From positions 125,498,795 through 125,562,794 of the forward strand of contig CM035168.1 in NCBI GenBank assembly GCA_020205615.1: DNA of 64,000 nucleotides, read 5' to 3'. Origin of the DNA: Panax quinquefolius. Lineage: Eukaryota > Streptophyta > Magnoliopsida > Apiales > Araliaceae. Below, piece by piece: positions 23,965 through 36,120 of the stretch (its first letter is position 1; each line of letters starts with the position of its first letter). A program made the position numbers and the translations under genes. The notes below the pieces were generated by a model that saw only the letters and a program-made list of their open reading frames with translations, searched no databases and was not told the origin of the DNA.

Positions 23965-24150
23965 GATCGTCCGGTAAGGTAATTACTATTAACGAAGGTA
24001 AATACTATCGACGAAGGTAAATACTATTCACAAGGGTAATTACTATCGACGAAGGTAAATACTATTCACAAGGATAATTACTATCGATTTAAGGTAAATA
24101 CTATTCACAAGGGTAATTACTATCGACGAAGAGGACGGTAAATACTTATC
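23965..24150. repeat. Tandem array, alternating GGTAATTACTATCGACGAA and GGTAAATACTATTCACAAG
   Basis: Two related units of about 19 bp alternate to give a period of about 38 bp, repeated four to five times. The array lies upstream of the LTR TATA box, in U3, where it could act as a repeated cis element. Confidence 0.8.
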
Positions 24151-24474
24151 AATGAAGAGACTCTTAGATGATGACATACGAGCCCCCATAAAATAATCAA
24201 ACTTACCACAAATCATAACACATATTTAATCTTTCAATAATTATTAATCATTTATAACATTGTCCTCAATTATTGATTTAATACTATAACATATTATATG
24301 TATGATATCAAAATTTGAATACGACAATAATCAATCAATAATATAAGAGATATGACGCATGTTAATTATCGTAAGAATAATCGAGCATAAATGAAAGTGA
24401 CTTCTCACGTAAGATCAATAATCAATATCCAGCAACGCTTGTACTATCTTCTTGTAACTTTGAAGAGTTTGAGA

Positions 24475-24574
24475 CAGTGTAGAGAGATAAATTTTCCAGC
24501 AGTGTAGGGAGAGAAAAATGAGATTTTCAAAACCTTAAAAATACTAACAAAAATGTTGTAATTGAGAGTTATAG
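24475..24574 (+). repeat. Direct repeat flanking the LTR insertion, right copy
   Basis: Near-identical to 21195-21299, with small indels around AAATGTTGTAATTGAGAG. The two copies lie 3.28 kb apart. Confidence 0.85.
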
Positions 24575-26200
24575 TAATAGTCAAGGGTATAAATTAATTT
24601 AGTCGAAATAAATATCGAATTGAATTGTTTAATAATTCTCCGATTTAATTTATAATATTTATTCCCTAATAAAAATAAGATTCTTCTGGATTTCCACAAC
24701 TAATCAGATCTTTCCAAGTCGGTTGGAGTAATGATGATTGAGATTCATATTCCCTTGATACTCGGTGGTCCAAGAATCTTTAATGCTGGAACCGTGATTT
24801 CTTCAATTTGGCATAAAGCTTATATTCCGAAGCTTTTCGAATTAATCGACCTCATCATCCGTGATCTTCCGACGCAGAATTGGATGTTATCCCGATAAAG
24901 GCGACCTTCTGAGTTATAAATATTCCTTGAATACTTTCGGTATCATATCCACGAAAAGCCTGACGAACATTCCTCGATCGAAAGGACATATTAGGAATTC
25001 TTCAAACAAATATGATTCGAAGTATCGATAAAAATTATAATTTATAAATATTACCAAATTTATAACGAATTATATAAAATTATTATATTATTCAAAAATT
25101 ATATTATAGAATCGATCTCAAATCAAATTTATTTAATAAGTATAAATCGAGATCGACACATTTATTTCTTTTCCTTTATAAAAATAATAATAACGAGTGC
25201 AAAATTGTTGCAGTGTTATTTATTTTAAAAAGTTATTTTTTATAATCTGAAAATCTCATTTTTTCAACCTTTTCTATTCTTCCAAGTCCTCTCACTTATT
25301 TGAGGGTTAAATTTTGTGTCAAAAATTTAATTAATTTTACCTCTAATTTTTCTTTTAATTCCTAAAAAACTCACAAATATACATATTTGAATGAATTTTA
25401 ATTATTTTCTCCTCTCTTCCATAAAAACTTACAAACACAGTATAAAGGGACAATTTATTTACACTTCATATCCTTATATGTTCCAAAAAAAAAAAAAAAA
25501 TTGTTGTCTTATTAAAAACATCTCATTTACTATTTTTTGTTTTCATACAAAATATATTTTCATAAATTATACTGAAAATGTTAAATGTCAAAGCCCTCGT
25601 AAAGTCTCATTCGGGGTTGTCCTCGAATTTCCGTCGGGATTATGTCAAAGCCCTCGTAAAGTCTCAAACTAGTCCATGTAACTTACTAAATAATTGATAT
25701 ATTTAACTCTAAAACTAAAACTAAAACTAAAACAAATACATAAAATCTTTAAGGAGAGGTTGATAAATTTGCAAATTATATGAGCAATAAGAGATACTAC
25801 ACGAAGATAATTTAGAATTTATTTTATTACTAGTATTTATAATGTAGTTTTGGTGTGTTTGCCTTTTAAATAAGATAATTTTTTATAAAAAATTTTTACA
25901 CATGTATTTATGTTATAAGATTTTTTACTTATAAAAATTTTTGCATTATAAAATTTTAAATTGAAATAAATTTAACTTTCTAGATACAATTTAACTTTTT
26001 AAAATTCAAAATTGATATAAGTTTTATAAATTTAAAAATTAATAAAAATGTCAATTAATTTTACTTTTTTTTTTAGAGGGTGTTTGAATTCATTTATAAG
26101 TAATTAAACCTACTTATAATTAGTTAAAATTTAATAGTTTTTGTTAAACTTATATAATGTCAATTCACGATTAGAAAAGCAGCTAAGCATTACAAAACTT
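24575..26200. other. Intergenic between LTR insertion and ATG11; no gene seen
   Basis: AT-rich sequence. CAAAGCCCTCGTAAAGTCTC occurs twice (about 25590 and 25647), and ACTAAA is repeated around 25708-25732. The short frames are not convincing. Confidence 0.5.
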
Positions 26201-27132
26201 GATTGTGGAGGAAGAACAGAGCAGAACAGAACAATTTTCTGCTGTCCCCTCGGTTACTTCCGGCCGAAGCGTCTCTCCAATACAATACTACTGATATTAT
26301 ATTGTTTCATCAACGGCGAAGAAGAAACTCAGTCTTTTCTCTCTCTATATATACACACATAATGACGAAACACACAACACGTATCGTGATAAACTTGTTA
26401 GTTAGCCAATTCTAAGTTAATCAATCTCTCCGTCTCTCTTTCTCACGAAATCGTTTTGTTTTACAACTCTAATTATTGCTCTTTGAAGTTTGAACCTATT
26501 TCCCCAAACTTCTTATCCGGTCTGATTTTGGTTGCTTATTAGAAATTTTCTCCGTTTGCTCTTGAATTTTGTCTTGTTTGGGTTTTCGTTATCTGGTTTT
26601 TGGTATTCGCTGACTTTTATTTTTAATTTTGACGAATTGGGGTTCATCGGTGATAAATTTAGGGTTCTGTCGAGAAAGTGACTTGTGGGTTTGTTGACAT
26701 TGTGGCTGATTAGGGTTTCGTTGGGTAAAGTTTTCAGACTTTTCGGTCTGCTTGGGTGTTCGGTTTTATTGAAGATCGTTATTGTGGGTTGGAAATAAGT
26801 AAGGTTTTTATGAAGGATTAACCTGTAGAATTGCAGTATAATAGATAACATCCTTTTTGGATTTGTTTGGGTTCGAGCTTGTCCTTTCTAGATTTAATGG
26901 TGGGTGTAATTGGGGATTTATCACGAATTTGATCGAGAAGTGGGAGCTTTCCCTTTGGGTGAGGTTTTTTTTGGGAAGGATTAAAGTTGGCCTATCTGAT
27001 TGCACTGTTGAACTGGTGGGTTTTTTGACTAATTACTTTTGCATTTACTGGAAGATTCAGTTGGTTTTAAATTGGTGGTTTGATTTATTGAACTAGGTTA
27101 TTGTGAGCACATAGCACAATTGCGTGTTAAAG
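26201..27132 (+). promoter_or_regulatory. ATG11: ATG11 promoter and 5' untranslated region (probable leader intron)
   Basis: TATATATAC at about 26346-26354 lies in a CT-rich context and could be the core promoter. Between it and the start at 27133 lies about 780 bp of T-rich sequence without supported coding capacity, including GATTAGGGTTTCG-type motifs, which fits a leader exon plus a 5' UTR intron. Exact transcription start and splice sites cannot be set from sequence alone. Confidence 0.4.
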
Positions 27133-30100
27133 ATGAGCTCAAGTGTTTCAGAAGGTTCAGTCCAAAGGGGAAAGCTTCTAGTGCATATAGCTGAGAATGG
27201 ACACTCATTCAAGCTCGATTGTGATGAGTATACCCTAGTTGAGGAGGTCCAGCGATTCCTAGAATCTGTTTCGGGGATTCATTTAAACGATCAGCTTCTT
27301 CTGTGCTTCGACATGAAGCTGGAGTCACCACGGCAGCTTTCAGCATATAAACTTCCATCCAGTGATCGAGAAGTGTACTTGTTCAATAGAGCTAGAATGC
27401 GAAGCAATTCACCAATTCCTTCACCAGAGCAAGTTGAAATAATTGAAACTGCAGATCCACCACCACCATCATCCTCTAACAATCCTCATCCATTGGATGA
27501 TGCTTCAGACCCTGCCCTTAAGTCTTTGCCTTCGTATGAGAGACAATTCAGGTACCATTACCAGCATGGACATGCAATTTACAGCTGCACTTTATTGAAA
27601 TATGAGAATTGTGAGCGGTTGTTGAGAGAACAAAAGGTGCAAGAGAGGGCATTGGAAATTGCTCGGGTTAATCTGGAACATTTCTATAAGATGATATTGC
27701 AAAACTATACAGATTTTGTGAAGCATTATTCTCTGCAGCATCGGAGCCATTCCAGTCTTCTGGTGAATTTTGGAAAGAATATAGAGAAATTGAGATCTTG
27801 CAAGCTTATCCCTCCCTTACAAACTGGGAACCGCAAATGTTTGCTGGATTTTGTGAAGGAAGAGAACTTGCGGAAAATGGTGGAGGATTGTAGCAGTTCC
27901 CATAGGCAGTTTGAGAGTAAGGTTACTGAATTTAAGCAGGAGTTTGGAGAGCTAAAGCTCAGCACTGAGCATTTGTTCTCTAGTAAAACCTTTGTTCTTA
28001 TTCAGGACTTGGAACTCACAATCAAGGACCATCAACGATATATTAACGAGCAGAAAAGTATAATGCAGGCTTTGAGGTTCTTTCTCTGTCTCACACACTC
28101 AGTTCTGTCAAATTATAGGCTTTAAACTTTTTTGTTTTGAATAATTCATTTTGTCTATTCGTTTTCTTGCCCGTTTGAAATATTTTGTGGGTGTGTACAA
28201 CCTATTTATAATTGATATCATCAGTATTGTTAAAAACTTTTGATGCATGTTACTGGACTTTTGTGATCCACTACTTTTGTACTGATTCATCTTCTCTTAG
28301 GACTTGGTCCATAATTGTTCCAAGTGGTTTGAGATACCCAATGTTCCTCATAAACATGGCTAATTTCAATCAATTTTTAGTTAATTTTGTGAACTTGTCA
28401 CCATTTGATTCATGTCATGAATGTTAAAACTTTCTGGGACTCAAAATCTAAACTTAATGCGTGGTTTCTAATCTACCTTTGTTTGGGAAGAGCGAGGGTT
28501 TGTGGCGGAGGGATTGTTCAATTTGATTCTGTTGGGAAGAATTAATTTGTGTTTGAAGCTGTCCAGTTTGCTTTGGTTCCAATTCAGAGAAAAACAGAAG
28601 CAAAGTAAACCAAAAAAACCACTTTGCTAAAGGTCTGTGTGATAGTTTCCGCTCTTTCAAAGCTGAAGTAAGAAAGTTGAGAGAAAGGATGAGGAACAAA
28701 TGTCTTTGCGTCTAGTCTCTCAGTTACCTTTGTACTGGGTTTGTTGATGAATGTAGTAGGCAAAGTGCCTAAGCCACTGCATTGTTTTCTTTCACACGCC
28801 TTGATCTATTCCAATTTCCACATCAGTCTCGTCTTTCTTCAACTCTGTAGCATATGATTGTACTTGGTGTTTTAGATTTCAGATTGATTCCTCATTGTTT
28901 TCTTGTTATGTTTCTTTATTCAAGGTTGTGTTAGATTTTTCAGTTATATTTTGTTCTGGTGCTCAACTTTCTGGAAAAATAAGCAATTGTAACTTCTGCT
29001 ACTGTTGCAAAGAAAATCTTGAAAATTTGAGTCTGATTTTGCATACTGAAAATGTCTTAAGAGTAGGGTCTCATCTAGCAGGCCGTGTTTCTTATCAACC
29101 TTGATGTGTTTTTTGCTATTATTATTTTTTAATTCTATAAAAAGCTCAATGTCTTGGATAGTGGTTTCGTGAACATATTTATGACTGACCTTTATTTGTG
29201 CATAACATGCTTTTCCATATTCATCACCTTTATGTGCTTTTTATAGTATGTTGCATAACTTTTTTATTTGTATTTACCATGCATGCATATTCATGCAGCA
29301 AAGATGTCGGTATGGTGAAGAAACTTGTGGATGACTGTCTAACCAACCAATTATCATCTTCACTCCGTCCTCACGATGCAGTTTCAGCATTAGGTCCCAT
29401 GTATGATGGCCATGAAAAAAGCTACCTCCCTAAGATGCAAACTTGCGAGCGATCAATTTCCAACCTGCTTGAATTCTGCAGGAACAAAAAAAATGAAATG
29501 AATATGTTTGTGCAAAGTTACATGCAAAAGATAGCATACATTCAGTTCTCCATCAAAGACGTACGATTTAAGTTTTCAGTTTTCAACGAGGCATTGAAAC
29601 GTCAAAGTGATCAATTTGAGCACTTAAAGGTGGTTCGAGGGATTGGACCTGCATATAGAGCTTGCCTTGCTGAGGTAGTGAGACGAAAGGCTTCAATGAA
29701 GCTCTACATGGGAATGGCTGGACAATTGGCTGAAAGACTTGCGACAAAGAGGGATGCTGAAATCAGGACAAGGGAGGAATTTCTTAAATTACATAGCTCT
29801 TATATACCTAGGGATATATTAGCATCCATGGGATTGTATGACACTCCTAATCAATGTGATGTCAATGTTACTCCTTTTGACACTAATTTACTTGATATTG
29901 AAATTTCTGACATAGAACGTTATGCCCCTGAATATTTGGTGGGATTTTCTTCCAGGGGTGAGAAGCATGGAACTGTGAAGGGAACATTTTCCATGTTTAA
30001 TGATGCTTCTCATTCAGCTGAAGTCGAAGAGAGTTCTTTGGATGCCACTGAGAAATATGATTCTGAAGAGATGCTCGAGGCTTCTGAGCTGGTAGAGATT

Positions 30101-33100
30101 GCTGGGACCAGCAAGATAGAAGTTGAGAATGCAAAGTTAAAAGCTGAACTTGCTTCTGCAATAGCTCTGATTTGCTCGTTTTGCTCCGAAGTTGAATATG
30201 AATCACTAGATGAAGGCAAAGTGGAGAATTTACTGAAAGATGCGGCAGAGAAGACTGCTGAAGCCTTGCATCTGAAAGATGAATATGGGAAACATTTGAT
30301 ATCTATGCTAAAGAATAAGCAAATGCAGTGCGAGTCGTATGAGAAACGCATTCAAGAATTGGAGCAGAGGTTGTCTGATCAGTATTTGCTGGAGCATAAG
30401 CTTTCAGTTGATAAAGATGCATCTGTCTTTGCCCCTTCAACTGAGAAGGCTGGTGAAAGTAAGTCAGATATATCGGGTGAAGGAGAATCTCTCATGGCAT
30501 TAGTATCCATGGATGAGTTTTCCTGTGCCTCTAGCTCATTAAATGTCAAATTAGGAGTTCTTGATAAACAAGAGAAAGCATGTGAAGGTTTGGATGAAAA
30601 TATGACGGATTCATCTGGAATATCAAATCCTCAATTGGATTCATCTATGCTAGAGCCAAATCATGACGATGTGCATGCCAATGACAAAGATGGGAAAGAC
30701 ACGGTGTTGGCAGACGTGGGCATGGCACTGGCAACCAGCTCCACTGCTGATAGCATGTCGCAGCCTCTGAATACTTTACCTTCTGACACAGCAGTTGGCC
30801 CAGGTTTGGATTCTAACATAAGTGGTGATCTTGTGCTGGAACTACAAAATTTACTTGCAGAAAAGTCCAATGAACTAAGTGAACGGGAAGCCAAACTTGA
30901 AACCCTGATGGAGGAGGTTGCCAAGCTTGGAAGGGAGTTAGAAACCAATCAGAAGCTTCTAGATGAATCTCAGGTATTTTTTTTTGAATATAAGTTTTTT
31001 CTCGTCCTCTTGTTTTGTTGGTTTCATTTTGATATGAAAAATACATAGCATTATAAAATCTGTGAATTTCAAATATGGCTGTAGAGAAGCAGCATCTGCC
31101 TTTCTAGCCGACTCTCTTGGTTTCTTTTAGAAATGTAAAATTATTAATTGAGTTAACCATTTTTATTGTTGTCAATCATCAAATTTACCTGTCTTCGTAT
31201 GGAGAGATTTGGCTGTTATGCAGATGTTGTTGGATACGATTATCATCTCTATTTATCATCTTCTCATGATTCTTCGAATTTGTTTATTTTTTCCCACAGT
31301 TAATGTGCATATAACATTTTTGCTTTCTTCATTTTCTTTTTAAAATTCTCCTGAACGCAAATTGAACTTTCTTTTTGTGTGTTTCTCTCCTCCCATCTAC
31401 CTCATAAAGCAAAAAAGAATTTAAGACAATATAAGAAAAACACCCATAGCTGTTCGGTATTTAGTATAATAACATGGCATTCTTATGGTACTAGCCAAAT
31501 ACTTATTTTGGAGGATGTAGCTCTGTAGTTTTAGTTCTTGATCATTTCTCTTGATGTCCCTATTATTCCACATATATAATATATAATCTTTCTAACATGA
31601 CTTGCATCAATTTTTTAATTTTTTTCAATTTATTGATGAATCTTGCCAGTTAACCTATATATTTTGTAATTCTGGGATGATTAGCTAAATTTACTATAAT
31701 GGTTGTTATACTCACACGTATATACTTACAAGTTACAATCAAGGAATACTATCTACCATGCCTACATTTGAAACAATAATAATAAAAAAAATATTTTATA
31801 TGAATGTTTGTATGTATGTTTCCAAATAGAACTCCATCCTAATATTTCTTGTAGTATACTATGAAACATTTACTAGTTGAAAATTATAGTTTCAGAATGT
31901 CAGTTTGTGGATTTACCTTTTACATTATTCTTTTTAAAGCATGTTTTCTCCTTTCTAACTCATCTTCGTACAGGAGTGCCACCATTTATATTCCTGGACT
32001 CTTGTAAAATTACTAATAAAATTCACACACAGATCTCAATTATTGATCTATTAATAACCTTGGAATATCACTGATAGCGAATAATCAAGGTTCTGTTTGA
32101 AGCCTGAAGGCTCATGGAAAATTTGGTCTTGAATGAAGGCCTGTCCAGCGATTCCTTAATATAACCCAAAATCATGCGGCTTATTTGTCATCTTACAAAA
32201 ATATTATTTCTGTTCACTTTCATGAGCCTAACTTGACAAAGTTTATGTTTTGCAGATGAATTGTGCGCACCTAGAGAATTGTCTACATGAAGCAAGGGAG
32301 GAAGCCCAAACCCATCTTTGTGCAGCTGACAGGAGGGCATCAGAGTATAGTGCATTACGTGCCACTGCTGTAAAAATGCGCAGCCTTTTCGAAAGACTTA
32401 GGACCTGTGTGTCTTCAGGAGGGGTTGCTGCTTTCGCAGAGTCGTTGCATGCTTTAGCTCAATCTATGGCCAAGTAGGTTACTCAATTTTATATTCCTAA
32501 TCATTGCCGTAGTTATTAAAGGTTCAAGGCGCAGTGGCGGACTAAAGCGTAGTGGTCTCCCAGCTTCAAGGCGAGGTGCTAGCCTCAGAGAAATTAGGTG
32601 CATGCTAGGCAAAATATTTATAAAATTTTCCCCATAACTCAATAAAACATAAAGTCTAATCATGATAAGCATTAAATATGTCAATGCAGTAAAAAAAATT
32701 GCTACTTCAACATAAACATAACTGAAAATGTCCCGATTTAAAAATGCGTTATGCGTAGCTAGTGAATGTTTTTGTGAATATTCCTGGCTTAGCCATCTTA
32801 CTAAACATCCATTTGATCGTGAATAATAAAATCCTTGGACACATGATGAATCTGGTAAGTACTAATTCCAAATTTCCCAAAAATTACAATCCTGGTACAA
32901 ATCTGTTCTTAAGAGCATAATCTTTGTTTGTTTACATAAAATAAATAAATAAATAGGACAAATGCCATCAAATATTGAAAGTTTATCTTGAAAATTGCCT
33001 TGGAAAACTCAAAATCTGGTGATTATGTGCGAATTGCTTTGTTGTAATCCCATAACATTCTTTACAAAGACTATATGTATGTAATTGAGGATGATGATGG

Positions 33101-33995
33101 TGGATTGAATTGGTTTTGCAATTTTCAGTTCACCTAGTGACAATGAAGATGATGGTACTGCTGAGCTCCGTGAATGTGTCCGGGTACTTGCTGATAAAGT
33201 TAATGCTTTGACGAGGCACCGTATGGAGCTGCTAGACAGGTACTCAAAGGTTGAAGCTGCAAATGAGCAGCTTACCAAGGAGTTGGAAGAGAAGAAAGAG
33301 TTGGTCAATACCCTATATATTAAGCATCAACATGAGAAGCAGGTAATTCATTTAGTTTTGTTGATGACACTTGTAGTAGAATGCTTAGTAACAGCAGTGT
33401 TCAAATGAAGGCAGCTGACCAAGAAAGATGCCTTTGAAATTCCCCTTTATGGACAATATACTTCTTAATACAAATCAATTTTACTTGAGAATATTTGCTG
33501 TTGAGTAAGGTGGACGCGATTGACTTGTTTTTTATTAGTTCAGTTCTTTATCTTACCTTTTCCTGATTTTTCAAGCATAATAGTTGCTGGTGTTGTAACA
33601 GGCAAACAAGAAGATATCCTTTGGCGGTTGGAACTCCATGAGATTGCTGCATTTGTCCTTAACTCTGCTGGGCATTACGAGGCAATCAATTGGAACTGCC
33701 ACCACTACCTGTCTGCGAATCTGTGGCCTTGTTTGCTGATCATCTTCCGCATCGTCCTAGCTACATAACTGGGCAGATTGTGCATATTGAACGGCAAACA
33801 GTCAGGTCCCACCCTCCAGTTAGGGTTGAGAATAGTAGAGGAGACCGAGCAGAGTTCCTGGCATCTGACAGTCGGTTGGCCTTGAATTTGGAGTTGACTT
33901 CAAACTTGTATGGCCTTCCTGCTGGCTGTGAATATTTCATAGTGACCGTAGCAATGTTACCTGATACCACCATTCATTCGCAGCCTCCTTCCTGA
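27133..33995 (+). CDS. ATG11: Autophagy scaffold protein ATG11 (left copy; exon 5 frameshifted as sequenced)
   Basis: Coding exons 27133-28076, 29299-30973, 32256-32473, 33129-33342 and 33602-33995, all with GT..AG borders. The start is the ATG opening MSSSVSEGSVQRGK. Residues 8-80 form a ubiquitin-like domain; next comes the ATG17-like region (exon 1 and the start of exon 2, including LSSSLRPHDAVSALGPMY), then coiled coils (about 600-700 and 830-870), and the C-terminal ATG11 domain in exons 3-5 (EIAAFVLNSAGHYEAINWNC, HRPSYITGQIVHIERQ). ATG11 bridges the ATG1/ATG13 kinase complex to the forming autophagosome and selective cargo in the cytosol. With exon 5 read from the right copy the length is 1150 residues, close to the roughly 1150 of Arabidopsis. 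As sequenced here, exon 5 lacks 8 bases (two 3-base and two 1-base losses), which breaks the frame after KKISFG. Confidence 0.93.
32505..32625. repeat. GGCG-rich degenerate element in ATG11 intron 3
   Basis: Sequence such as TTATTAAAGGTTCAAGGCGC, CTTCAAGGCGAGGTGCTAGC and TTAGGTGCATGCTAGGC resembles the ends of degenerate non-autonomous DNA elements common in plant introns, and the GCCTAGGCG element at 15122. Boundaries are unclear. Confidence 0.35.
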
Positions 33996-36120
33996 TCTTG
34001 CGAAAATCTGATAACTGACATGATGGAAGAAACCAAGTGTTCATATATTATATATTAATCAAAGATGAATTTCACTTATTGGTGAGTGTTTTTCCTTTAT
34101 GTACAGTTTGATCACCGGTTCAGTTTAATCTTTCCTCTGTATATAATACTCTCTAATATCTGTGAATATTTGCGATAGCTGTAGGCTAGAACTTGTTAAT
34201 ATGTGCAATTTATAGGTGCCATCAGATCCCTATGTTTATAGATCAAGATTTGCCTTGTATAAAAATTGATTGGTCGGGTTGTGTATAATTGTTAATCAAT
34301 ATTGTTACCTGGAATTGAATGGTTTTCTTAGTTTGTTTTTCTGAAAAGTTATATGGTAGTGTTTAGTTCATTTGTGGCATGAGTTGATCAAATTCTCTAG
34401 TCATGGGGCTGCTTATGTTGTAGTGTTCGTTCAGTCCAATAAATTTTTACGTCCTTTTAATTTCATTCTCTCTCGGTGGTTCTCATTGCAGCTCTCTACA
34501 TAAAATAGAAATACTTTTTAAAAAAACAATATTAAAACACAAGACTTGTTTCTCAGGTTTGATTAATAATATTAAAACCACTAGTATTTGTATTAAATCT
34601 GTGGACTCTAGTTTTACTTCTGCCTTAATCTACCATGCATGTATAAAAAAGAGTTAAAATTGAACAAATTCAGAATACAATGTTGCTGCTAATGGAGATT
34701 TTTTCTGAATTTGTATATATGGTCCATATTTACATTGATCCTTCTAATTATATGCTTTCTGATTATGTGAAACTTCTTCTACGTTTCCTCGAAAAAAATT
34801 ACATGAAACTAAATAATATTACTGCATAAATAAAATTAGAAATTTGTGAAATAGAAATTTGAATACATTTAATAATGCTTTTAATCAAATTTTTTTCATT
34901 TTATAGGAACACTTTTATAAAATCGAAATCCAATTAAAAATTTAGGTTAAGTTTATTTTACTTTTTCAGTCTTCTACCCCACTTGCCCGATCGCTCCATT
35001 AGGCAAGCCAAGGGGGTCGTTTGTATATGCATTCACCGATGGCATAAACAAACATTAAGTAAGCTAAACAATATTTCTATGGCCTTAATTTGTTGATTAT
35101 CTATTGTTCACTTAGATGGGGAAAAAAAATAGAAGGGATTTTTCCAGAAACTAATGTTATTTTATGCAAATCAGAATTCAACCCATCCATGGATGATGGA
35201 TCCCGGTTAGTTATTTCAATTATGGGGAGCTTGCCCCTGCAACTGCACCAGGGGTTTATCCGTATGAATATCCTGAACATTACATGTTTGATTATGAGGT
35301 GTTGGACACCTGCATTATGGTGGGGTTTATAATCCATATGACCCACAGTACAGCTCTAAGCTAGCTCTGTTCTACCAACATTTTTCAGAGGAAACGTACG
35401 CCTAGAGCATATCATTTTCAAGGACCTGAGGAATTGCTCTTCATCCTGGACGCGTTTAAGAAATCAATTGCTGCAAATCAATCATATATATATGGGTGTC
35501 AGGTTTCTACCCATTCATATTACCTACCTCATTAGCCAGCTAATGCAAAATCTATAAGTTTGAAACAAATTGACTTTATAAATTCTGAATGGCTCTTAAT
35601 TTTGTAAGGCTGGAGTATTTCTTACTCCATTATTATCTTTAAAAGTTTTGCCAGGTAAACCATGCGAGGACCTTTACCACAGTAGGAACAAGTGACAAGT
35701 TCAGATTGGTTTCTAAATTCATTTAATCGTAGACAAACCAACTGAATAATATTTTTTGCACTCTTAAAACTCTGAAGAAAGTTGAGCTCAATTCAACTGA
35801 AGCTCATTTGCAACCCTATTTATGTTCAATCATATTGAATACTTATTGCTTGGAAACACCTGAAATATGTCGACACGAACTGAACAGAAGCTGGAAATCT
35901 TGCTCCAAATAAACATTAAAAAAAAGGCACCTGTAATATGTTAAGCATTTGAAAGCTGCAAGGTACAAAAAGTTATATAAAACACACACACACACAAGTA
36001 GCTGGAAAGGTGACTAAAACAACAGCGGAGACCCTTTTTTCTATACAGAAGACGCTAGAATCACCATTTAACAAACAAATGAACTAGGCTTCCATGAATG
36101 ATACAAAACAATGATTCTCT
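33996..36120. other. ATG11 3' UTR and intergenic space before bL35c
   Basis: The ATG11 stop is followed by probable 3' UTR to about 34450. The block at 34780-34945 differs almost completely from the right copy. A coding-like stretch near 35160-35400 is open differently in the two copies (see 51150). A (CA)n run lies near 35985. The bL35c stop codon is at 36121-36123. Confidence 0.5.

Larger units (their letters stand above)
21532..24474 (-). mobile_element. Gypsy-type LTR, minus orientation, internally duplicated
   Basis: On the minus strand it ends at 21532 with CTAATTTTGGGGGTGTCACA, the same terminus as the LTR ending at 4534. It has the family TATA box (23827-23836), leader, GTAAGGGGTGTTATTC (about 23686-23701), tandem units (about 23200-23660) and dyad motifs. 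The 5' end of U3 is missing: sequence resembling the interior of U3 (GTGACTTCTCACGTAAG near 24390) stops at the flanking repeat. A segment of about 600 bp is directly duplicated (about 22070-22600 and 22675-23200). No internal coding region is attached, so it behaves as a solo or truncated LTR. Confidence 0.7.

Noticed and set aside
29198..29298. Extension of ATG11 exon 2 upstream with a hydrophobic MHNMLFHIHHLYVLF peptide
   Set aside because: This is intron sequence before the acceptor at 29297-29298. Splicing from 28076 restores the conserved ATG11 sequence and frame.
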